A stretch of 64,000 nt of DNA from Eubacterium brachy ATCC 33089 (GTDB lineage Bacteria > Bacillota > Clostridia > Peptostreptococcales > Anaerovoracaceae): assembly GCA_000488855.1 (NCBI GenBank), contig KI535278.1, positions 62,001 to 126,000 on the forward strand, written 5' to 3'. This document shows positions 15,065 through 24,276 of the stretch, piece after piece. The position numbers and the translations under genes were made by a program. The first letter of the stretch is position 1. Each line of letters begins with the position of its first letter. Below the pieces are notes generated by a model. The model was not told the origin of the DNA and did not search any database. It was given only the letters and a program-made list of their open reading frames with translations.

Positions 15065-16509
15065 GGGAACATGTCAAATGGGCTCACTTCCACAAGTTCA
15101 TATCCATTTTCTGCGAAGATTTTGAGATCGCGTGCCAAGGTTGCAGGGTCGCAGCTAACATAGACTATTTTCTCCGGGGATACTTTCAAGACGCTGTCTA
15201 TCAGAGACTTTTCACAGCCTGCCCTCGGCGGATCTAAAATTACCGTGTTGGCATTTTGAACCAGCTTCACCAGATCCGAATCACCATGGCCTGCAGCCAG
15301 CATTGGTAGAACTTCCTCGGCTTTTCCCTCCAGAAACCTGATGTTTACCAAATTGTTTATAACAGCGTTTCTATTTGCATCCACTATGGCATCGTGAACT
15401 CTCTCAATACCCAAAATGTATTTCGCACTCGTGGCACAGCAAATCCCAATACTTCCCACTCCACAATACAAATCCAAAATCACATCATTCTCGGTTGCGC
15501 CTACAAGCTCTTTGACCTTGCTGTACAGCTTCTCTGTCATTTTAGGATTTACCTGGTAAAAACTCCTCGATGAAACTTCAAATTTCATGCCCATCATCTC
15601 ATCGTAAATCACCGGTTTTCCCGCATATACTTCGACTTTTTTGCCATAAATTTCTCCATTTTTCACCTTATCTTTTTTCGTGCTGACACATACGCTCTCC
15701 AGGAAGTATCCTTCGGCATAAACGGCTTCATCCATTATTGAAATCAGCTTTTCGCCGTTGGGAATTCCCTTTCCGTTGATTATGAATATGACCATTACTT
15801 CTTTGGAAGACTCCGAAACTCTGACGATCATGTGTCGCATAAGCCCTTGAGCCCATTTTTCATCCCAAGCTGAGATATTATCTTCATCCATAAAGTTTTT
15901 TGTAGCTTTAATAACTGCAGATACTACGGGATGCTGGATATAACATTTGTCACAATGAACCACTTTGTGAGTTCCACGTGCTTTGAAGCCGATTTTCACT
16001 TCTTCCAAATTTTCTATCGTTCCGCCTTTTTTCAACCTGTTTCCGCCTGTGCTAATCTCCAGCGTGGCTTTATTCCTGTAATAAAGTTCATCGCCTTTAG
16101 GCAATCCTACAATGCTGTTAAACTTAAAATCCCCTTCCGCAAATCCACCTATTCTCATAATGGAATTCTTTACGAAATTTTCTTTTATTTCCAGCTGCTT
16201 GTCATACCTCGTTTCCATAAAATCACAGCCACCGCACACTTGGCTGATTTCACACGCAGGTTTTATCCTAAATTCGGATTTTTCCAACACTTCCATGAGC
16301 TTCCCAAAGGCAAAATTCTTCTTTACTTTGGTTATTTCTATTTTGACTTTATCGTCTATGACTCCTCCGTCGATAAATATTGGGAATCCGTTTATTTTGC
16401 CGATTCCCTTCCCCTGATGGCTTATGTCTACAATGGTAGTCTCAACTATTTCGCCCCTCATAAAAAGCGGTATATCTACACTTTCACTATTTCTCTTATT
16501 TTCTGTCAC
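15016..16509 (-). CDS. rlmD: 23S rRNA (uracil-5-)-methyltransferase RlmD/RlmCD family
   Basis: The roughly 497-residue protein methylates the C5 of a uracil in 23S rRNA using SAM. An N-terminal TRAM domain (about 20-75) is followed by the FeS cysteines of CGGCDF, the RNA-binding region and a Rossmann methyltransferase domain with DLYCGVGSIG. The substrate motif is LDPPRAG, and the catalytic Cys and Pro lie in VYVSCDPATLARDL. A TTG start at 16521 is possible, but GGAG spaced six bases before the GTG at 16509 fits better. The 3' end hosts a conjugative element, apparently without damage to the protein. Confidence 0.9.
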   Translation of the reverse strand: MTENKRNSESVDIPLFMRGEIVETTIVDISHQGKGIGKINGFPIFIDGGVIDDKVKIEITKVKKNFAFGKLMEVLEKSEFRIKPACEISQVCGGCDFMETRYDKQLEIKENFVKNSIMRIGGFAEGDFKFNSIVGLPKGDELYYRNKATLEISTGGNRLKKGGTIENLEEVKIGFKARGTHKVVHCDKCYIQHPVVSAVIKATKNFMDEDNISAWDEKWAQGLMRHMIVRVSESSKEVMVIFIINGKGIPNGEKLISIMDEAVYAEGYFLESVCVSTKKDKVKNGEIYGKKVEVYAGKPVIYDEMMGMKFEVSSRSFYQVNPKMTEKLYSKVKELVGATENDVILDLYCGVGSIGICCATSAKYILGIERVHDAIVDANRNAVINNLVNIRFLEGKAEEVLPMLAAGHGDSDLVKLVQNANTVILDPPRAGCEKSLIDSVLKVSPEKIVYVSCDPATLARDLKIFAENGYELVEVSPFDMFPWSVHVECIALIQRVK

Positions 16510-16734
16510 TTGTTTCTCCAAATTTCATCCATATTTCGATTTTGTACATTTCGATATGCTTCTATTGAATTTTATCTGATAATCAACGCAACATGCTCTG
16601 TTTTAAACTCTACATTACACTTCCGTTAAAATACATACCGTAACGATAAATGAATTCAATATCACAATTTACACTTCTCTTTATATAACCATTTAATTAT
16701 ACCATATTTCGGCACGTAAGAATTTCATACAACC

Positions 16735-16815
16735 AAAAAACCCCGGTCATCTGCCGAGGTTCCCTTCGAAAGCAATGCCTCCATCGCTTAGTGCTCTTAG
16801 AGCTCTTCATTTGTT
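16735..16815 (-). ncRNA. Orphan structured RNA or leader upstream of rlmD
   Basis: On the minus strand, right after a strong promoter, three hairpins follow: GCTC/GAGC (16793-16803), an eight-pair stem AAGCGATG/CATTGCTT with loop GAGG (16770-16789), and a terminator ACCTCGG/CCGGGGT (16740-16760) followed by Ts. The GAGG loop can pair with CCTC in the 5' arm of the terminator, so an antitermination switch is possible. The predicted transcript is about 75-80 bases and ends 214 bases before rlmD. I could not place it in a known riboswitch, T-box or SRP class. Confidence 0.6.
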
Positions 16816-16821
16816 AATTTA

Positions 16822-16849
16822 ATTATACCACTTTTATTTCGTTAATCAA
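16822..16849 (-). promoter_or_regulatory. Sigma-A type promoter for the orphan RNA
   Basis: On the minus strand TTGATT and a perfect TATAAT are separated by 16 bases. Transcription would start near 16815 and enter the structured RNA. Confidence 0.75.
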
Positions 16850-16976
16850 CACTTCTTAGAAAAAATATTCCCACAATTTTTCTTATCACAAATGTTTCGC
16901 TTTTTTCATCCGACTTTTATGGGTATTATTCTATCTACTAACAATTAATGCCGTTATCTAAGAGCCAGACACCATA

Positions 16977-17387
16977 TCATAGGACCACAGTGCCATCCGG
17001 CAGGATAATATCGCAATCACCGCTTACATCAAAAAATCCGACGTTGTGCTTTCGGGCTAGGTTGCGGGTGACTTCATAAGCTTCATCTGCTAATGACCAT
17101 GGGAATGCAGCATATATTACATCTGTGCCGATGCCGTAATCTACTAATCTATTTTCTAAATCTTCGTCTTCATCCAGAAGTTGGCTGTCCGGTGCATATT
17201 CTCCATTCATCGGCGGAAATGTTTCTTTCATTTCCATAAACCAGTTTTGTAGCGCTGAAGAAGCCACGCTTATCGTCTGGTAATCATGATCTTCACCCCA
17301 TTCAACTTGTTTTTCATACCACTCCATAAAATCTTTTTTCGCTGTTGGTGCTTTAGTTCTCTCAAAAACCATCAAATCGTAACTCAT
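16977..17387 (-). CDS. Hypothetical acidic protein, possible immunity-type
   Basis: The 136-residue, very acidic protein begins MSYDLMVFER and has WYEKQVEW, an ETFPPMNGEYAPD loop and a C-terminal strand region (NVGFFDVSGDCDIILPDG). This pattern occurs in small cytosolic proteins scattered near SUKH-type immunity genes; I do not recognise a named family with certainty. It has a clear RBS (AAAGGA) and stands alone, with 247 featureless bases before the next gene. A nearby SUKH gene makes an immunity role a reasonable guess, not a finding. Confidence 0.7.
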   Translation of the reverse strand: MSYDLMVFERTKAPTAKKDFMEWYEKQVEWGEDHDYQTISVASSALQNWFMEMKETFPPMNGEYAPDSQLLDEDEDLENRLVDYGIGTDVIYAAFPWSLADEAYEVTRNLARKHNVGFFDVSGDCDIILPDGTVVL

Positions 17388-17634
17388 AGCTATAGTCCTT
17401 TCGTATCGTTACATTCTAGTCTGTCGCTGGCTTTATTTATATAGATTGTATCATGAAATCACAAACGGTTTCAACGTTCTGATGAATTATATCGTAACAT
17501 CATGAACAGTTCCGTCCGCACTTTATACCATAGTTCTTCCGGCAGAAAAACGTCCGGGAAATTATACCTGTTTTCTCTATAAGAGATGTGCGAATACGTC
17601 TGTGGTCGCAGTTTTATAATAATCTCTTAAGCAT

Positions 17635-18651
17635 TTATTCGTCTCTTGCTATTTCGCTATTAAGCTCAAAGGAAGTCATATTGCTCCTCTCATCGAAATT
17701 GATATATGAATAGTATTCATTCCAAAATAAATGATTGCTGCCCGTCGTCCATTTAATTCCGTAGTAGCGCGAAGTCTCATTAGCCGTGTTACTCGGCTCT
17801 GACCATAATTTCTTTCCGAATGTCTTTCGTATAGCCTCGGGATTCAAAGAAGCGAGCAAATCGATTCCGTTGAATCTGTATGAAATCGAATTTGCTTTAG
17901 CAGCATCGATACAACCTCTATCGAGTCTGAAATGAATTATTTTACACTCTTCTAATGCAACATCCTCGGTTTTATGACCGTACACTCCAATGCTTCCCAC
18001 AACGACGCCATCTTTCACCAGGAGATACGATGAATATTCCACCGCAGAATCATTTCGTCTAAATCCTTTTTTTACCAATATGCTTCTATCCCCTGGGTAT
18101 TTCTTAAAACTGCCTGAAGAAAGAAGCCTCTTATAATCTGTTCTCGGCCGATCATTCTCCTTGACATAAATATCAAATCCCTTCTTCATAACGTCACCGA
18201 CTGTCGTTTCTGCTACCACGATTTTTGTATCGTTGATAGTCAATGTAGGAGCTTTTTGAGGAAGTCCAACGATGGCATATGCTATCATGAAAAACAATGC
18301 GAACATAAAAGCGACTACGAATGCAAGCATAGCTTTACCGGTGCGCTTTCTCGCATTAAAAAGCGCCATGATAGGTGGCACGACAACAAATCTGACCAAA
18401 ATAAAGTTTCCGCTTCCGCCTCGCTTCATCAGTGAAAATGCCAGCAGGCTTGTGATAATTATCATAGAACCGTACACTGCAAATTCTCCGATCCCCATTT
18501 TATCAGTTCGCGTCTGTTCATTTACCGGCTGATCCAGCAGCGGTTTGCCATTGACCATGATTCGCTTTCCACATCGGTACAGTCCAAAACCGATACCAAA
18601 GCATGCGATTGCAAAAAAAGCGAGCAATCCTATTAAACTGAGTCTTGCCAT
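17635..18651 (-). CDS. Hypothetical membrane protein with C-terminal soluble domain
   Basis: The 338-residue protein has four predicted membrane segments in its first half (about 5-25, 55-73, 80-97 and 107-128). A roughly 200-residue extracytoplasmic or cytosolic domain follows, starting at TLTINDTKIVVAETTVGDVMKKGFDIYVK. The TVGDVMKKGF-like segment and paired strands resemble small beta-rich domains of unannotated Firmicutes lipoproteins and membrane proteins. No enzyme motif is visible. The RBS GAGGGAAA precedes the ATG. It lies 59 bases after the SUKH/helical-repeat gene on the same strand, possibly in one transcript. Confidence 0.7.
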   Translation of the reverse strand: MARLSLIGLLAFFAIACFGIGFGLYRCGKRIMVNGKPLLDQPVNEQTRTDKMGIGEFAVYGSMIIITSLLAFSLMKRGGSGNFILVRFVVVPPIMALFNARKRTGKAMLAFVVAFMFALFFMIAYAIVGLPQKAPTLTINDTKIVVAETTVGDVMKKGFDIYVKENDRPRTDYKRLLSSGSFKKYPGDRSILVKKGFRRNDSAVEYSSYLLVKDGVVVGSIGVYGHKTEDVALEECKIIHFRLDRGCIDAAKANSISYRFNGIDLLASLNPEAIRKTFGKKLWSEPSNTANETSRYYGIKWTTGSNHLFWNEYYSYINFDERSNMTSFELNSEIARDE

Positions 18652-18710
18652 CTCTATTTCCCTCTCTTTAACGATATGACATTTCCTTTATCTCTCTTCA
18701 TTTTTTTAAT

Positions 18711-20234
18711 TTATTCATAATAATACCACTGAAAAATAAACTGATCCGGATTTGTCCTTATGTATCTTGTCAAAGGCTCTTCCCATTCATGTTGATTTAC
18801 GAAGTTATCCAATCTGCACAGCACGGTATCAAATGACACATCATCTTCAAATTGGTCTATTAGATCATCGCGTTCACGCTGATCAAAGGAAATACTTCCA
18901 CCTAGGAAGTCCACCAATTCTTGTAAATTTTCAGCATGATCGCTCATGTGGAACAGTTTAAGCCCTTCTAAAGCATCTTTCCATAGCATCCCTGTTGAAC
19001 TCGCTAAGAATTTGCGATGCCCTCCTGTGCCAACATCGGAAAAATACCATATTATCGCATTTAAATACCGTTGCTCCAACGAAAACGGTTCGACTGAATT
19101 CAAATATTCATCGTACGAACCGAACACTTCTATGACCCACATCAGAGGCTCACTTACCTCCCAAATGCCATCTATGTTTTTCAAATCGTCCGCAGTGAAC
19201 TCTCTGTATATTTTCTTTTGAAGCTGTATCGTTGGGTTCTCATCAACTGTTTTAGACTGTGGTTCGGATAAATAGTGCCTTCCTATGAACGGATATTTAT
19301 GTTTTAATTTCTCAGGAGATATATTGAGGATGTTCTCAATTATCTCTATACACCAAGTTATTTCATTATCATTTTCGGCTTTTTCAGCCATTTTTATTGA
19401 TTTTTCAAGCATTTTAAGTGCATCTTGCACTTCTGTTGTACGGGCGTAATCCATCTTCTGTGACAACATCCCATGGGAAAAGCCACATCGACAATACCAC
19501 ATTGCATCTCTATTTTCTTCTTCTACCAATTCCAATACTTTTATGGCTTCCCTCTCTCTTCCTGTATTGTTGTATGCCTTTGCCAGCTCACCCAGCAACT
19601 GGTCGCTCAAATTTTCACTACCTACATTATTGAGCAACCGAACCATTGGTTCATATCCGCATAAATGTTGAATTTTCCGTATAGTAGCCAGCTGTTCATC
19701 TTCGCCCAGCTGCTTAAATTCACTCTCGTCCATTTCCGCATCATCAGTTGTGAGCCCGGCTATAAATTCTTCAAAGGTATCCGCTAATGTATAACTTTCA
19801 TAATCATCTTCCTGGTCTATCAAGGTCACTTTAGGTTCACCATTCGCACCGCACTCACTATAGTCCAGAAAGATCATGTCGTGGCCTCCTGATATGGTAT
19901 CGGCTATGGCTACTCCTATGTCAGGATACCCCCATTCATTTAACCAGAGTTCATTACCAAATTCACCGCAAACGGAGTACCTTTTCGACTTGTCGATACC
20001 GTAGATTCCCGTAATGTTGACACACACGTTATCATCCCAGAAAATATTATAACGTGGAATTCCTCCGTTGTGATTTTCAATAAGCTCTATATATGACTGT
20101 GGCAATTTGTAGCCCAGCTCTTTCTCAATATCTGATACTTCTTCATCCGTAGGTTTCTTGCCGACATATTCTTCTGTAGCATAATCGCTATCTTCCCAAA
20201 AATTATCCCAATTAAAATTTTCGAATGGCTTCAT
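18711..20234 (-). CDS. SMI1/KNR4 (SUKH) domain protein with helical-repeat region
   Basis: The 507-residue protein has an N-terminal SUKH domain at about 25-150 (DEEVSDIEKELGYKLPQSY, then NHNGGIPRYN and the GGHDMIFLDYSECG core). A helical TPR-like stretch (about 165-310: LLGELAKAYNNTGREREAIKVLE) and a C-terminal acidic region that I do not recognise follow. SUKH proteins are frequent immunity proteins against polymorphic nuclease toxins. No toxin gene is next to it. The RBS CAGGAG precedes the ATG. Confidence 0.8.
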   Translation of the reverse strand: MKPFENFNWDNFWEDSDYATEEYVGKKPTDEEVSDIEKELGYKLPQSYIELIENHNGGIPRYNIFWDDNVCVNITGIYGIDKSKRYSVCGEFGNELWLNEWGYPDIGVAIADTISGGHDMIFLDYSECGANGEPKVTLIDQEDDYESYTLADTFEEFIAGLTTDDAEMDESEFKQLGEDEQLATIRKIQHLCGYEPMVRLLNNVGSENLSDQLLGELAKAYNNTGREREAIKVLELVEEENRDAMWYCRCGFSHGMLSQKMDYARTTEVQDALKMLEKSIKMAEKAENDNEITWCIEIIENILNISPEKLKHKYPFIGRHYLSEPQSKTVDENPTIQLQKKIYREFTADDLKNIDGIWEVSEPLMWVIEVFGSYDEYLNSVEPFSLEQRYLNAIIWYFSDVGTGGHRKFLASSTGMLWKDALEGLKLFHMSDHAENLQELVDFLGGSISFDQRERDDLIDQFEDDVSFDTVLCRLDNFVNQHEWEEPLTRYIRTNPDQFIFQWYYYE

Positions 20235-20384
20235 AATTTCTCCTGTTCAAGCCCACAGATGTGAATCTGCACCGAATTTACTCCCTCGTTATCCCACATT
20301 GACAGCTTTCAATCCTTTGCTCCATACTATGGAGCGACTGAGAAAATTTATCTTCTTTCCCATGTGAATACCGAAGTTCAAATC

Positions 20385-21146
20385 CTAAAATTTTCCCAGA
20401 TTAGTCAGGTCGTATTTATCAGGCATAACTTCCTTATTATCCCAATGTTCTACGATTTTTCCATTTTCTAACCTGTAAATATCAAACACAGCATATTCTT
20501 GTTTTCCAATAATACCCTTGGAATATGCCACCACGTAATTCCCTTGACCTATAACCTTGAAAACAAAATCATATATAACCTCATTCTCTTGCAAATACTT
20601 TAGATATGCAGTTCCACCTTGTTCAATTTTTTGATTGTGCTGTATTAAATTATTGGAAACGTACTCATTAAAGATATCATAATCCTTATTCTGCAAAATA
20701 TCGACTAAAAATCTTCTAATTATCTTTTTGTTCTCTTCTGTTCTTTCCAAATCGGTTATAGTAAATTCTCCATATATGGGATCGACCTTTCCGATTTCCT
20801 TAGGATACTCATCAATCACATCCCAGTGTTCTATAATTCTTCCATTTTCATCAGACTTGAAAATATCAGCAGTAATCCACTGCGCTTCGCCTTGATTCAA
20901 GTATTGATGAACTTGTAAAAATACAAAATTTCCATCTTCAATGGCTCTCACTATATTCATCTTTCTCTTCGGGTATCTCTTGAAAAAATCTTCAAAAAAC
21001 TTCGCAAAACCTTCCTTTTCATCCGGCACTCCCGTGCTATGTTGAGTGTAAGTTTTTCCCATATAATTTTCATCCACTTCCTTTATTTCACCATCTTGAA
21101 TCCCTCGGATGTAAAGTTTCTTTGCATTTTCCATCTGCTTTGACAT
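20385..21146 (-). CDS. Tandem SnoaL/NTF2-like domain protein
   Basis: The 253-residue protein consists of two similar halves, each an NTF2-like fold. The first has QHSTGVPDEKEGFAKFF and ends with IFKSDENGRIIEHWDVIDEYP; the second has QHNQKIEQGGTAYLKY and ends IYRLENGKIVEHWDNKEVMP. The repeated H..W pattern is typical of SnoaL-like proteins annotated as ester cyclase or aldol-type enzymes, but these folds also include non-enzymes. No neighbour points to a substrate. A gene duplication and fusion is the likely origin. Confidence 0.8.
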   Translation of the reverse strand: MSKQMENAKKLYIRGIQDGEIKEVDENYMGKTYTQHSTGVPDEKEGFAKFFEDFFKRYPKRKMNIVRAIEDGNFVFLQVHQYLNQGEAQWITADIFKSDENGRIIEHWDVIDEYPKEIGKVDPIYGEFTITDLERTEENKKIIRRFLVDILQNKDYDIFNEYVSNNLIQHNQKIEQGGTAYLKYLQENEVIYDFVFKVIGQGNYVVAYSKGIIGKQEYAVFDIYRLENGKIVEHWDNKEVMPDKYDLTNLGKF

Positions 21147-21222
21147 AGTCTTCTTCTCCCATTTTATCTACCGGTATACTAAAGTATCCCTTATCCGAAA
21201 TTACGTTGCAAAACCTGTTAAT

Positions 21223-22332
21223 TTATAAAACGTACTCGACTCCGTCTGTGAGTTCATCCCACTTTGCATAGTCTTCACATCCCATGCGTTCAAACAACCT
21301 GCCGTTTATCTTCTCTCCTTTTATAGTCCCCATGCTGGCTATATTGGCAACCTTTATATTCTTTATAGGCTCTTTCAGGTCCGATACATCTACAAAATAG
21401 CTGAGCATTTTCACAACATCGTAAAGTCGCAATACCGAATACTGATGTCCTGCATTCCTCGGATTCAATTTAAACGTCGCAACCAAAAGGGAATTAACCC
21501 TGTATTTCGATGAGGTGCTGAAGTTGCTGACAAGAGAATTATGAGCACAGCTGTTTCTGAGACAGAGGAAAAAGTCCATCATGTTCAGAAAGACTTCTCT
21601 CTTGGATAGTTTTAATCTAAAATCTCTCATGACATCTTCCATGACATCGTTTTTCAGATAATGCATCACTCTCAAAAGCTCTCCAAAGGTCAAGGTTTCA
21701 ATAGCTACCCAAAACGGAACTGCCACATTTCTGTCGTATATCTGATTCTTGCTCCTGTAAACGGCTACACCGTCCGGTGGATTGTATTTTTCATCTCTAT
21801 AATACCTTATATCGATGTTGTCGTTGTTGTCGATCAGATTGCTGAGAAAGAACGGTGCCGTTAAAATAAATTTGCTGAAACCGTGATAAATCGCCTTGTT
21901 TTGCGCATTTACAAAAGGATAATTATCGTGATAAGGACAGTATGTATTTGAATTCTTGTCTCCGTTAGCAGGATTCATAAAATTATTCTTGTTGGTGTAT
22001 TGCATCGTATTGTTCACGTTATAGCAGTATCTCTTGCAAAAATGATATGAAATGGATGCCTTTAGCCTCTCTTCTATGTAGTTCAAGTGTCCTAAAACTA
22101 TAGAAGTCATCTCCTTATCGAAATTGTATATATTAAAGAAATCCCTCAATTTGACGTCTTCATACCTCTTCGGCTCATAGGATTCCAACAACAATGACTC
22201 TATACCGCTGAAAAGGTGAAAGTAATTATGTTCTATCAAAGCCTTTTTCATATCCTTTTCGTCGAATACCAGACCTCTTCTTCCAAGTTTTTCTCCGAGA
22301 TAGTTTCGTGTTTCAAACTTTTTGATTCCCAT
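21223..22332 (-). CDS. Abi_2 / AbiD-AbiF type abortive infection protein (HEPN)
   Basis: The 369-residue protein has the Abi_2 layout: an N-terminal region with EHNYFHLFSGI, then EERLKASISYHFCKRYC, and a C-terminal HEPN signature RNSCAHN (Rx4-6H type) near residue 270. HEPN domains of this kind are metal-independent RNases, and AbiD/AbiF proteins stop phage growth by killing or arresting the cell. It stands alone between the SnoaL gene and whiA with its own RBS (GGGAG). Defence function is inferred from the family. Confidence 0.85.
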   Translation of the reverse strand: MGIKKFETRNYLGEKLGRRGLVFDEKDMKKALIEHNYFHLFSGIESLLLESYEPKRYEDVKLRDFFNIYNFDKEMTSIVLGHLNYIEERLKASISYHFCKRYCYNVNNTMQYTNKNNFMNPANGDKNSNTYCPYHDNYPFVNAQNKAIYHGFSKFILTAPFFLSNLIDNNDNIDIRYYRDEKYNPPDGVAVYRSKNQIYDRNVAVPFWVAIETLTFGELLRVMHYLKNDVMEDVMRDFRLKLSKREVFLNMMDFFLCLRNSCAHNSLVSNFSTSSKYRVNSLLVATFKLNPRNAGHQYSVLRLYDVVKMLSYFVDVSDLKEPIKNIKVANIASMGTIKGEKINGRLFERMGCEDYAKWDELTDGVEYVL

Positions 22333-22396
22333 ATTTTAAAACTCCCGTCATCATATCTGAAATATTGAATATCTATGCGTTTACAAATTCGACGTT

Positions 22397-22423
22397 ACAA
22401 AAATGGAAGACGCTCGGTCTTCC
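22397..22423 (-). terminator. Terminator after whiA
   Basis: The minus-strand stem GGAAGAC/GTCTTCC with a five-base loop is followed by ATTTTTG. It closes the murB-to-whiA gene block. Confidence 0.82.
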
Positions 22424-22452
22424 GCATATAACCTCAAAATAATTTTTCAAAT

Positions 22453-23403
22453 TCATTCAGAAGCCAGCTTACATGCAATTTCATCAATTTTCATCAATCT
22501 CTTATTTATTCCCGACTTCGATAGCTGCGGATCTAAAAGCTCACCCAGTTCTGCCAGGCTCACATGTGGATTTTGCATTCTCGTTTCTGCTACCACTCTC
22601 AGCTTTTCCGGCAAATGCTCTATCCCCATTTTTTCATCTATTATTCTTATGGCTCTTATATGCTTTTCCGAGGCTGCAACAGCTTTGTCTATATTTGCCT
22701 GATCGCAGTTATTTATCCTGTTTGCCCTATTTTTTATGTCCTTTTTAATTCTGATGTCCTCATACGTGAACAGTCCTGTCGTAACGCCCATAATAGTCAT
22801 CACGTCTGATATCTGTTCCGAATCTTTCAGGTACACAACGTACTCTTTCCGCCTTTTGGTCATCTTGCTCTTTATATCTCTGAAGCTGTTCATCATCCTT
22901 ACGATGTCTTTCGCAAGGACTTCCGTACTGCTGACAATTTCAAAATGGTAATTTTTCTCCGGATTTGTAATCACTCCCGAACCTAAAAACAGCCCTCGCA
23001 GAAATGCTTTTTTACAACATTTTTTCTTGATTAAATCTCCATATATTCCGTCGCTTATGAAATTCATCCCTTCACGAATCATCAAAATTCCCGACTCTCT
23101 CAGAATCTCTTCGCTTCTATCTTCCGGATTTATCACAACAAAATAGCTTTTTCTCTTCTTTATGCCCGAGCCTTCGCCGACTTCCAGAGAAGTTTCTACG
23201 CTGAAGTACTCTTTTATAAGTTGCTTAAACCTTCTCGCAATAGCAGGGTTGTCCGTCTTTAATACGATTTTGAATTTTCCGCCTCCTGTGAGGGCGATGC
23301 TTCCGCAGATTCGAATGAATCCTGAGATTTCCGCCAGCATACAGCATTTTTTATTCCACTCAAGTCTGGAAAGCTCATTTTTAATTTCGCTGTTAAATGA
23401 CAT
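22453..23403 (-). CDS. whiA: DNA-binding protein WhiA
   Basis: The 316-residue protein has an N-terminal LAGLIDADG-like domain without nuclease residues (CCMLAEISGFIRICGSIAL, FLRGLFLGSGVITNPEKNYH) and a C-terminal helix-turn-helix (LRVVAETRMQNPHVSLAELGELLDPQLSKSGINKRL, here described in two parts). WhiA is a conserved regulator linked to cell division and chromosome segregation in Bacillus and to sporulation in Streptomyces. It follows rapZ by 15 bases. The gluconeogenesis factor yvcK, which usually lies between them, is absent. Confidence 0.95.
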   Translation of the reverse strand: MSFNSEIKNELSRLEWNKKCCMLAEISGFIRICGSIALTGGGKFKIVLKTDNPAIARRFKQLIKEYFSVETSLEVGEGSGIKKRKSYFVVINPEDRSEEILRESGILMIREGMNFISDGIYGDLIKKKCCKKAFLRGLFLGSGVITNPEKNYHFEIVSSTEVLAKDIVRMMNSFRDIKSKMTKRRKEYVVYLKDSEQISDVMTIMGVTTGLFTYEDIRIKKDIKNRANRINNCDQANIDKAVAASEKHIRAIRIIDEKMGIEHLPEKLRVVAETRMQNPHVSLAELGELLDPQLSKSGINKRLMKIDEIACKLASE

Positions 23404-23418
23404 CTTTCCTCCTCTCGC

Positions 23419-24276
23419 CTATTTCTTTTTTATATCTCTGTGATTTAGAGTTACTTGCTTTCCTTGTCGTATAAAAATCTCAGCCACTTCATTTGCGACT
23501 GCCACGGAACGGTGTTGTCCGCCGGTGCAACCGAATGAAATGTTTATATGATATTTTCCTTCTCTTTTGTAGCATGGAATCATCTTGTTCATCATCTTTG
23601 TAAACTCCTCTATGAAGTCTTGGGTTTCACTGAATTTCATAACGTACTGTCTGACTTTCTTGTTGTTCCCCGTAGCATGTTTTAGAGTTTTTACGTAGTA
23701 CGGATTGGGAATAAATCTCATATCCATAACGACATCTGACAGCAGCGGCAATCCGTGCTTGTATCCAAAAGATGTAATATTCACTACAAAAACGTTTTCA
23801 TCATTTTTCTTGCTTAGCAAATTTCTGATTTCCCTGTTCAGGCTGTTTCCTTTCATGTTTGATGTATCTATGACGAAATCAGCCAAATCACGTACTTCTC
23901 TCAAAATTTTTCTCTCGTTTTCGATATCGCTTATGGTAGGAGAATTGCCCGTTACGGGATGAACACGTCTGCTCTCGCTGAATCTGCGAACTAAAATTTC
24001 GCTGCTGGCTTCCAAAAAGATAATCTTCGGACTTATCCCTTCGCTCTGAAGCGTTCTAATACCCTCACTGATGTTTATTTCAAACTTTGCACCTCGAACA
24101 TCGACTACGAATGCGATTTTTTCCGGAGAAGTTTCCTTTTTCAACGCCAACTCCAAGAAATTCTTCATCATTCCGAGTGGCATATTGTCTATGCAGTAAT
24201 ATCCCTGGTCTTCCAATCCCTTTACAGCTTGTGATTTACCAGCACCCGATAAACCTGTAATTATTACGATTTCCAT
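23419..24276 (-). CDS. rapZ: RNase adapter / nucleotide-binding protein RapZ (YvcJ)
   Basis: The 285-residue P-loop protein has Walker A GLSGAGKS at 8-15, VVDVRG and a Walker B-like segment near 60, SRRVHPV near 110, and the C-terminal domain with GCTGGQHRSVA and the NHRDIKK ending. E. coli RapZ guides RNase E to a small RNA and senses glucosamine-6-phosphate; B. subtilis YvcJ hydrolyses nucleotides and affects competence. It lies in the usual cluster with murB and whiA. Confidence 0.95.
   Translation of the reverse strand: MEIVIITGLSGAGKSQAVKGLEDQGYYCIDNMPLGMMKNFLELALKKETSPEKIAFVVDVRGAKFEINISEGIRTLQSEGISPKIIFLEASSEILVRRFSESRRVHPVTGNSPTISDIENERKILREVRDLADFVIDTSNMKGNSLNREIRNLLSKKNDENVFVVNITSFGYKHGLPLLSDVVMDMRFIPNPYYVKTLKHATGNNKKVRQYVMKFSETQDFIEEFTKMMNKMIPCYKREGKYHINISFGCTGGQHRSVAVANEVAEIFIRQGKQVTLNHRDIKKK

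Noticed and set aside
15931-16629. 232-codon plus-strand frame opposite rlmD
   Set aside because: rlmD on the other strand is a clear conserved enzyme; this frame is Phe/His/Tyr-rich, typical of antisense.
16724-16810. 28-codon minus-strand frame MKSSKSTKRW... within the orphan RNA
   Set aside because: No RBS before the ATG, and it runs through the terminator; the hairpins explain the sequence better.
16735-16815. Known riboswitch (fluoride, T-box) or SRP RNA for the orphan RNA
   Set aside because: The GCGATG...AGGC part recalls the fluoride aptamer, but the second helix and CTGATG segment are missing. The T-box core GGTGGxACC and the SRP GGAAGG apical motif are also absent.
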